Shown piece after piece: positions 7,390 through 11,952 of a DNA stretch of 11,952 bases (position 1 is its first letter; every line of letters starts with the position of its first letter). Position numbers and translations under genes: made by a program. The stretch comes from an uncultured Lachnospiraceae bacterium (GTDB taxonomy: Bacteria > Bacillota > Clostridia > Lachnospirales > Lachnospiraceae). The DNA lies in the NCBI GenBank assembly GCA_900544445.1, contig UQVK01000111.1, forward strand, positions 1 through 11,952, read 5' to 3'. The notes under the pieces were generated by a model. The model did no database searches. It had not been told where the DNA came from and worked only from the letters and a program-made list of their open reading frames with translations.

Positions 7390-7430
7390 CGTTATTGCGG
7401 CATAACGTACTGCTCCTGACTGCCGCAGTC
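7390..7430 (-). promoter_or_regulatory. Paired inverted repeats in the pfkA-dnaX gap
   Basis: Minus strand: a 13-base palindrome GACTGCGGCAGTC (7418-7430), then a hairpin CGTTAT / ATAACG (7390-7407) whose 3' arm runs into the dnaX ribosome binding site GGGAG. The loop of the second carries TGCCGC, complementary to TGCGGCA in the first, so the two structures could interact or exclude each other. No T tract follows, so this is not an intrinsic terminator. A regulatory role is inference only. Confidence 0.35.
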
Positions 7431-7442
7431 TGATTTCCGGCC

Positions 7443-8516
7443 TTAATCGCCGAAGCTGATACCCAGCATTTTGGCCTCTTTTACCATGGAGGAATTGGGA
7501 TCCACCGTTTTCAGCTTTCCTGCCACATCTTCCAGCGGCACCTTCACGATTTCCCGGTTCCTGTAGCCGACCATGAAGCCATACTCGCCCTTGAGAATCA
7601 GATTGCCCGCTTCTGAGCCGAGACGGCTGGCAAACACTCTGTCATACGGGCAGGGAGAACCGCCCCTCTGGGTATGGCCGGGTACGGTGACACGCACCTC
7701 CATGCCGCTCTTCTGCTGAATCTGATCCGCGATCTCGTAAGAGACGGAAGGATAAGGATAATTTTCCAGTTTTTTCTTATATTCCTTCTTTGACAGCTTT
7801 GCGTCCTCCTTGGACATGGCGCCCTCAGCCACCGCAAGAATGGTGAACCGGCTGCCCCGGTCATGACGCTTCTTTATCGCTTCAATCACCTTGTCAATAT
7901 CATAGGGAATCTCCGGAATCAGGATGATGTCCGCGCCGCCAGCCATGCCCGCGTTCAGCGTCAGAAATCCTACCTTATGCCCCATCACTTCCACGATGAA
8001 GACCCGTCCATGGGACGCCGCCGTGGTATGAATGTTGTCGATCGCCGTCGTGGCGATATCCACCGCGCTCTGGAAGCCGAAGGTCATGTCCGTTCCCCAG
8101 AGATCATTGTCGATGGTCTTGGGCAGCGTGATCACGTTAAGCCCTTCTTCCTTCAGCAGATTCGCCGTCTTGTGCGTTCCGTTTCCGCCCAGAATCACCA
8201 GGCAGTCCAGTTGCAGCTTATAATAATTCTGCTTCATCGCCTCGACTTTGTTCAGGCCGTTCTCATCCGGATCCCGCATCTGCTTGAACGGCATCCTGCT
8301 GCTTCCAAGAATCGTGCCGCCTTTCGTCAGGATTCCCGAAAAATCCCTTCCGGTGAGCATCCGGAACTTCCCGTAGATCAGTCCCTTATACCCATCCAGG
8401 AAGCCATAAATCTCCACATCTTCGCTGGCATTAAACAGCGTCTTCGCAACGCCCCTCATCGCCGCATTCAGAGCCTGACAATCCCCGCCGCTGGTAAGCA
8501 TACCTATTCTCTTCAT
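7443..8516 (-). CDS. pfkA: 6-phosphofructokinase, group III-like
   Basis: A 357-residue glycolytic enzyme that phosphorylates fructose 6-phosphate to fructose 1,6-bisphosphate in the cytoplasm. Visible elements are the N-terminal nucleotide loop TSGGDCQALNAAMRG (8-22), GGTILGSSR (66-74), GGNGT (110-114), PKTIDND (132-138, with the presumed base Asp136), EVMGH (176-180) and PGHTQRGGSP. A Gly at the position of E. coli Gly104 suggests ATP as donor. The Lys of PKTIDND, where classical ATP enzymes have Gly, places it in the mixed-substrate group III type, which includes both ATP and pyrophosphate users. The start at 8516 is chosen because GGAGGA lies four bases upstream. A frame opening at 8528 merely encodes that binding site. 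It is the likely first gene of the operon running to galM. Confidence 0.93.
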   Translation of the reverse strand: MKRIGMLTSGGDCQALNAAMRGVAKTLFNASEDVEIYGFLDGYKGLIYGKFRMLTGRDFSGILTKGGTILGSSRMPFKQMRDPDENGLNKVEAMKQNYYKLQLDCLVILGGNGTHKTANLLKEEGLNVITLPKTIDNDLWGTDMTFGFQSAVDIATTAIDNIHTTAASHGRVFIVEVMGHKVGFLTLNAGMAGGADIILIPEIPYDIDKVIEAIKKRHDRGSRFTILAVAEGAMSKEDAKLSKKEYKKKLENYPYPSVSYEIADQIQQKSGMEVRVTVPGHTQRGGSPCPYDRVFASRLGSEAGNLILKGEYGFMVGYRNREIVKVPLEDVAGKLKTVDPNSSMVKEAKMLGISFGD

Positions 8517-8632
8517 GATTTCCTCCATTCCGAAGCGTTTTCCGCCTTCCTTCTCCCGCCTCAGCAGTCCGCCTTACCCTTTACCCAATACCAGACGCCA
8601 TCCGACAAGAGGATTGGGACATATTCATTTGA

Positions 8633-8662
8633 ATTATATAATATTTTTTATATAATGTACAA
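8633..8662 (-). promoter_or_regulatory. Promoter of the pfkA operon
   Basis: Minus strand: -35 TTGTAC at 8657-8662, an 18-base AT-rich spacer and a consensus -10 TATAAT at 8633-8638. The predicted start near 8626 leaves a leader of about 110 bases before the pfkA ATG. Confidence 0.7.
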
Positions 8663-8836
8663 CGTTTTTTCGCCGCGGACCGGGCAGCCGGGGAAAAGGG
8701 AACCGCACGAAAAGCAGAGCGGCCTGCTTCCTCTCTGTCCACGTCCAGGTGGCCGAAGGCTCTGTATTCTTTCATACTCTTTCCCAGATTTCCCATAAAT
8801 TTTACACATCACGGATAGCATTCTTTTTTTCTTTCC

Positions 8837-8845
8837 TGATATATT
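8837..8845 (+). promoter_or_regulatory. Candidate extended -10 promoter of phoH
   Basis: Plus strand TGATATATT, an extended -10 box, with no good -35 seventeen bases upstream. The start would be near 8852, giving a leader of about 100 bases. Other weak boxes (AATAAT at 8852-8857) are possible. Confidence 0.3.
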
Positions 8846-8918
8846 TACAGTAATAATGCTTCGCAACGCAGACGTATTTCTATCTGTCGCGCCCCGTTTC
8901 CGCGAGGCTAAATAAAAC

Positions 8919-8936
8919 GGCGGCCTGACAGCCGCC
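8919..8936. other. GC-rich hairpin next to the phoH ribosome binding site
   Basis: A perfect 6-bp stem GGCGGC / GCCGCC with a 6-base loop, ending five bases before the GAAGGAG that serves phoH. In plus reading there is no T tract. In minus reading it is followed by GTTTTATTTAG, so it resembles a weak terminator for antisense transcription coming from inside phoH. Confidence 0.5.
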
Positions 8937-8955
8937 TGGGGAAGGAGTTACCGGT

Positions 8956-10335
8956 ATGGGAAAAATCTATGTTCTTGACACCAACGTTCTGATTCAGGCT
9001 CCTTATGCGCCATGCTGCTTTGAAGAAAACGAGGTTGTCATCCCGCTCGTTGTCGTGGAAGAGCTGGATGGGCTGAAAAAAGCCGACGGAGAACGGGGCG
9101 CAAATGCACGTTCCGCCATCCGCCTTCTTGAATCTCTCCGCGGAAGGGGCGATCTTCTGAATGGAGTGAGGCTTTCCACCGGCGGACGGCTGAGAATTGA
9201 AAAAAATTTTGTCAACGTCACTCTTCCCGCGGATCTGCCGGAAGAAAAATCGGATAACCGTATCCTGAAAGTCTGTAAGGGCCTTTCCGAAAGCGCCGGA
9301 GGAAACGATCCTGTTATCCTGGTCACAAAGGATCTTGTGCTGCGGCTCAAAGCTTCCATCCTGGGGATACCTGCGGAAGACTTTACCACGGAGCAGATCG
9401 GCCCGGATGACGCTTCCTACAGCGGACGCGCCGAAGTATATCTTCCGGAAGAGCTGGTAAAGGATTTTAAAAAATCCGGCGTTCCCCTCTCCTGTGTATA
9501 TCAGACTGACGCGGACGGCGGACATATCATACCGGAGCTTGTGGAAAATGAATTTCTTATCCTGACGCCGGACTGTTCCGGGAAGAAAACGCTCCTGGGC
9601 AGAGTGGAACGTGAAAGGATCGTTCCACTGAGTTTTAAAAAAAGCAAACCATACGGCATTACCCCCCGTAATGTGGGCCAGTATTTCATGCAGGAGGCTC
9701 TGATGCAGAGCGCCGAGAAAGCACCCCTGGTCATCATCAAGGGAATGGCGGGAACCGCAAAAACCTTTTATGCTCTCGCCGTCGGGCTGGAAAAGGTTTA
9801 TAACTGCGCTTCCGGGGAATACCGCCGTATCATCATCAGCCGCCCCAACGCACAGTTCGACGACGACATCGGCTTTCTGCCCGGCGATGAACAGGAAAAA
9901 ATCGCGCCGCTGATGCGGCCTGTAATTGATAATCTGGAACAGCTGCTGGATTCTGATGAGGAAAACCGATATGAAAACGAAATGCTCCTGACCGACCGGA
10001 TCAACGAGGTATTTGAACGCGGAATCATTCAGACGGAAGCGCTCAATTTCATCCGCGGCCGTTCCATTGTAAAAACCTACCTGATTATCGACGAGGCCCA
10101 GAACATGACTCCCAATCAGATCAAAGGGATCATTACCCGGGCTGGCAAAGGAACCAAAATCATTCTTCTGGGAGATCCCAGGCAGATCGACCGGCCTTTT
10201 CTGGATGAGCGCACGAACGGGCTGAGCTATGCGGCCAAGCATATGAAGGGCAGTCCCCTGTGCTGGCAGATCACATTGTCCGCAGAGGAATGCGAGCGTT
10301 CCGCGCTGGCGATGGACGCCGTAAAAAGACTGTGA
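8956..10335 (+). CDS. PIN-PhoH fusion ATPase (PhoH2/YlaK type)
   Basis: A 459-residue cytoplasmic protein joining an N-terminal PIN ribonuclease domain (about 1-140) to a C-terminal PhoH ATPase domain (about 230-450). Likely PIN acidic residues are Asp8 (VLDTNVLI), Glu35 or Glu36 (VVVEELDGLKK), and Asp118 and Asp126 (NDPVILVTKD). The PhoH half has Walker A GMAGTAKT (263-270), with Ala where GxxGTGKT has Gly, and Walker B LIIDEAQNMTP (376-386), followed by LGDPRQIDRP. Characterised PhoH2 proteins are sequence-dependent RNA helicases and ribonucleases, and the same activity is inferred here. The start is supported by GAAGGAG. This is the only plus-strand gene; it is monocistronic and converges on the tRNA-Ser gene, so the minus-oriented terminator between them lies at the convergence point. 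Confidence 0.93.
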   Translation: MGKIYVLDTNVLIQAPYAPCCFEENEVVIPLVVVEELDGLKKADGERGANARSAIRLLESLRGRGDLLNGVRLSTGGRLRIEKNFVNVTLPADLPEEKSDNRILKVCKGLSESAGGNDPVILVTKDLVLRLKASILGIPAEDFTTEQIGPDDASYSGRAEVYLPEELVKDFKKSGVPLSCVYQTDADGGHIIPELVENEFLILTPDCSGKKTLLGRVERERIVPLSFKKSKPYGITPRNVGQYFMQEALMQSAEKAPLVIIKGMAGTAKTFYALAVGLEKVYNCASGEYRRIIISRPNAQFDDDIGFLPGDEQEKIAPLMRPVIDNLEQLLDSDEENRYENEMLLTDRINEVFERGIIQTEALNFIRGRSIVKTYLIIDEAQNMTPNQIKGIITRAGKGTKIILLGDPRQIDRPFLDERTNGLSYAAKHMKGSPLCWQITLSAEECERSALAMDAVKRL

Positions 10336-10349
10336 TGCGAAATTGTCGC

Positions 10350-10378
10350 AAAAAAGGCATCCTGAGATTCAGGATGCC
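10350..10378 (-). terminator. Intrinsic terminator of the tRNA-Ser gene
   Basis: Minus strand: a perfect 10-bp stem GGCATCCTGA / TCAGGATGCC with a 3-base loop (10356-10378), followed by six T. It starts seven bases after the tRNA 3' end. In plus reading no T tract follows, so it is not a proper terminator for phoH, although its hairpin may still protect the phoH mRNA 3' end. Confidence 0.9.
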
Positions 10379-10385
10379 TGATGCG

Positions 10386-10472
10386 CGGAGATGGTGGGAG
10401 TCGAACCCACGCGCCCTTGCGGACCTATCGCATTTCGAGTGCGACCTCTTACGACCACTTGAGTACATCTCC
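10386..10472 (-). tRNA. tRNA-Ser (anticodon CGA)
   Basis: An 87-base class II tRNA decoding UCG. The acceptor stem pairs GGAGATG with CATCTCC, with a discriminator G as usual for serine. The D arm is CTC/GAG. The anticodon stem TCGCA/TGCGA encloses the loop CTCGAAA. The long variable arm is GTCC-GCAA-GGGC, and the T arm is GTGGG-TTCGACT-CCCAC. The 3' CCA is not encoded and must be added by CCA nucleotidyltransferase. It is flanked by its own promoter and terminator. Confidence 0.97.
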
Positions 10473-10512
10473 GTTTCTTATGAAGAACATTTATATTCTA
10501 TAAGAAACGGAG
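10469..10512. repeat. 12-bp perfect inverted repeat around the tRNA-Ser start
   Basis: Arms CTCCGTTTCTTA (10469-10480) and TAAGAAACGGAG (10501-10512), separated by 20 AT-rich bases. The left arm includes the first four bases of the tRNA; the right arm lies in the promoter spacer; the -10 box and start site lie between them. Confidence 0.85.
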
Positions 10513-10523
10513 CGTTTGCGCAA
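10495..10523 (-). promoter_or_regulatory. Promoter of tRNA-Ser
   Basis: Minus strand: -35 TTGCGC at 10518-10523, a 17-base spacer and -10 TAGAAT at 10495-10500. The predicted start is near 10488, giving a 5' leader of about 15 bases. One arm of a 12-bp inverted repeat lies in the spacer. Confidence 0.6.
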
Positions 10524-10566
10524 GTCCCAAATTATTTTCACAAAAATTTTTTCCGTTGTTGCCGTC

Positions 10567-11745
10567 TTACCTGCTCCGGAACGCCTGAATTCCTCTCTTC
10601 AGACGGTCCAGGCCGTCCTCAGCTGCGGAGCGGGGGCAGGCCAGGTTCATGCGCAGGAACCATTTTCCCTGTCCGCCGTACTGCTCTCCGGAGGACAGAT
10701 ACAGGCCCGTCTTTTCCCGGATGAAGGCGGCGAGCTCCTCCGCGGGAACGGAAAGGGAGGTACAGTCCAGCCAGGAGAGATAGGTGGCCTGAGAAGGGAC
10801 CACAGATATGCCCGGAATTTCCTTCTTCACATATTCCTCAACCAGGCGCTTGTTTTCAAACACATATTCACGAAGGGCGTCCAGCCATTCCCCGCCCTCC
10901 GTAAAGGCGGCAATGGCTGCATCCATGGCAAAGGCGTTCGGCTCCGCCACTTCGTCCGTATTCAGGCCGCGCCATACCTTATGGCGCAGAACCGGATTGG
11001 GAACCACCACCGCCGCGGTCTGAAGTCCGGCCAGATTGAAGGCCTTCGTGGGCGCGATGCAGGTGATGCTGTTTTCCCGGCATTTTTCGGAAACGGAGGC
11101 GAAGGGCACATAGGAGCAGCCCGGCGCGGTCAGATCGCAGTGAATTTCGTCGGAGATGACGCGCACATGGTGCTTCCAGCATAGATCTCCGATCCGTTCC
11201 AGGGTTCCCCTGTCCCAGATCTTTCCCACAGGGTTGTGGGGATTGCACAGGATCATGAGCGTGGTCTGCGGGTCGGACAGCTTTTCTTCCAGATCGTCAA
11301 AGTCGATTCCGTATGCGCCGTTTTCATAGACAAGGGGACTTTCCAGCACCACCCGGCCGTTGTTCAGGATGGAATTGAAAAAAATGTTATAAACCGGAGT
11401 CTGAATCAGTACCTTTTCCGCCGGGGTCGTCAGCTTGCGGACCATGCTGGAAATTGCCGGGACCACGCCTGTGCAGAAGATCAGCCAGTTTTTCTTTATC
11501 TCAAATTCATGCCGCATCTTCCACCAGCCCATATACGCCTCATACCAGGCGTCCGGAACGATGGTATAGCCGAATACCCCGTGCTCCGCGCGCTTCTGAA
11601 TGGCCTGCCGCACTGCTGGGGCGGTCTGAAAATCCATGTCCGCCACCCACATGGGAAGCTCGTTTTCCGCCACGTCCCATTTCATGGAATTGCTGCGGCG
11701 CCTGTCAACCGTTTTGTCAAAATCAAACCTGTCAAATCTGCTCAT
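10567..11745 (-). CDS. MalY/PatB-type PLP-dependent C-S lyase or aminotransferase
   Basis: A 392-residue fold-type I PLP enzyme of the MalY/PatB family, whose members cleave cystathionine or cysteine conjugates (beta C-S lyase) and some of which transaminate. Visible features are the family N-terminus DFDKTVDRRRSNSMKWD (8-24), PMWVADMDF (31-39), VFGYTIVP (57-64), CNPHNPVG (167-174), SDEIHCDL (198-205, with Asp199), the PLP Lys234 in APTKAFNLAG and the substrate-carboxylate Arg in WFLRMNLACPR near the end. The start at 11745 is chosen because GGAGG lies nine bases upstream. ATGs at 11751 (three bases from GGAGG) and 11781 (basic, no binding site) are less likely. It overlaps the upstream regulator by 14 bases. 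The exact substrate cannot be read from sequence. Confidence 0.9.
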   Translation of the reverse strand: MSRFDRFDFDKTVDRRRSNSMKWDVAENELPMWVADMDFQTAPAVRQAIQKRAEHGVFGYTIVPDAWYEAYMGWWKMRHEFEIKKNWLIFCTGVVPAISSMVRKLTTPAEKVLIQTPVYNIFFNSILNNGRVVLESPLVYENGAYGIDFDDLEEKLSDPQTTLMILCNPHNPVGKIWDRGTLERIGDLCWKHHVRVISDEIHCDLTAPGCSYVPFASVSEKCRENSITCIAPTKAFNLAGLQTAAVVVPNPVLRHKVWRGLNTDEVAEPNAFAMDAAIAAFTEGGEWLDALREYVFENKRLVEEYVKKEIPGISVVPSQATYLSWLDCTSLSVPAEELAAFIREKTGLYLSSGEQYGGQGKWFLRMNLACPRSAAEDGLDRLKRGIQAFRSR

Positions 11746-11952
11746 CGTCATCCGCCTCCGTCGTTTTCTTTTCCGTATCATCCGGCTCTCTGCATGTCCG
11801 TTCGATCTGATAGACCAGATAGTCCAGACAGTCGATCCGTTTTTCCTCCCGATGCACGTTGTCCAGAAGCTGCTTTCTATGTTCGCTCAGCATGGAAAGC
11901 TGATCGGCCGTTCTTTCCTCTTCCTGCCAGTCCAGGAAGCATTCGATCTGAC
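11732..11952 (-). CDS. MerR-family regulator, 3' end only (partial)
   Basis: The last 72 codons of a gene running off the right edge, in the frame that starts with CAG at 11950. The peptide is a charged amphipathic helix with the pattern LSEHRKQLLDNVHREEKRI and then CLDYLVYQIERTC, followed by an acidic tail ending DDDEQI. The LDYLxYQI signature after a heptad helix is common at the C-terminus of MerR-family regulators, where the coiled coil makes the dimer. The DNA-binding half is outside the window, so the family call is inference. Its stop lies inside the start of the malY-like gene (14-base overlap), which suggests the two are cotranscribed and translationally coupled, and that it may control the malY-like gene. 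Confidence 0.55.
   Translation of the reverse strand, partial: QIECFLDWQEEERTADQLSMLSEHRKQLLDNVHREEKRIDCLDYLVYQIERTCREPDDTEKKTTEADDDEQI

Larger units (their letters stand above)
8517..8955. other. Divergent intergenic region between pfkA and phoH
   Basis: About 440 bases without a convincing gene. It holds the pfkA promoter and a roughly 110-base pfkA leader containing a CCCAAT / ATTGGG inverted repeat (arms at 8583-8588 and 8613-8618). Toward phoH are a candidate extended -10 box and a GC-rich hairpin just before the phoH ribosome binding site. The middle (about 8670-8830) has two overlapping minus-strand frames of about 70 codons without ribosome binding sites. I could not match this stretch to SRP RNA, tmRNA, RNase P RNA or a known riboswitch by eye. 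Confidence 0.5.

Noticed and set aside
8517..8528. MEEI extension of pfkA
   Set aside because: The four extra codons are the GGAGGA ribosome binding site of the ATG at 8516, and PFK proteins normally begin with M-K-R-I-G-like sequence.
8581..8866. Two overlapping minus-strand frames of about 70 codons in the pfkA-phoH gap
   Set aside because: Neither has a convincing ribosome binding site, they overlap in different frames, one runs through the pfkA promoter, and neither resembles a known protein.
8908..10242. Long minus-strand open frame opposite phoH (444 codons)
   Set aside because: It is antisense to a gene with clear PIN and PhoH motifs and has no recognisable domain of its own.
11746..11781. 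Longer N-terminus of the malY-like gene (MIRKRKRRRR...)
   Set aside because: It is a highly basic run with no ribosome binding site, unlike MalY/PatB N-termini, and lies within the end of the upstream gene.

Overview
The window reads as chromosomal housekeeping DNA from a Gram-positive anaerobe of the Clostridia, most likely Lachnospiraceae. This is an inference from a Clostridia-type 6-phosphofructokinase with a PKTIDND motif, a DUF5711-like membrane propeller protein, the dnaX-ybaB-recR order, strong AGGAGG-type ribosome binding sites and moderate GC with AT-rich intergenic DNA. Nearly all genes are on the minus strand; the exception is a PIN-PhoH ATPase gene on the plus strand.

Layout, left to right. 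Positions 1-339 hold no credible gene. On the minus strand they carry two tandem sigma-A-type promoters, each with an A-rich upstream tract, followed by a run of small hairpins. This looks like the promoter and leader region of a stable RNA operon, probably rRNA, whose first gene would lie off the left edge. Next come cvpA-like (340-834) and a DUF5711-like membrane-anchored protein (849-2051), a two-gene unit with its own promoter. A single-pass membrane protein with a C-terminal LysM domain follows (2195-3580), then a strong intrinsic terminator (3683-3722).

That terminator ends a probable operon read leftward: pfkA (7443-8516), dnaX (5791-7380), ybaB/ebfC (5413-5760), recR (4817-5413) and galM (3741-4775). 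The dnaX-ybaB-recR core is the conserved clamp-loader, nucleoid-associated protein and recombination-mediator cassette. The flanking pfkA and galM add sugar metabolism. A well-formed promoter precedes pfkA, and no terminator is visible between pfkA and dnaX.

Positions 8517-8955 form a gene-free divergent intergenic region with the pfkA promoter and the phoH 5' region. The PIN-PhoH gene (8956-10335, plus) converges on a tRNA-Ser(CGA) gene (10386-10472, minus), which has its own promoter and terminator. A MalY/PatB-type PLP enzyme (10567-11745, minus) and the 3' end of a probable MerR-family regulator (11732 to the right edge) overlap by 14 bases and are likely one transcript.

I found no mobile element, CRISPR array, prophage or clear novel system. 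The most interesting items are the tandem stable-RNA promoters and hairpin array at the left edge, a 12-bp perfect inverted repeat enclosing the tRNA-Ser start, active-site variations in the phosphofructokinase, and the LysM protein whose N-terminal domain I do not recognise.
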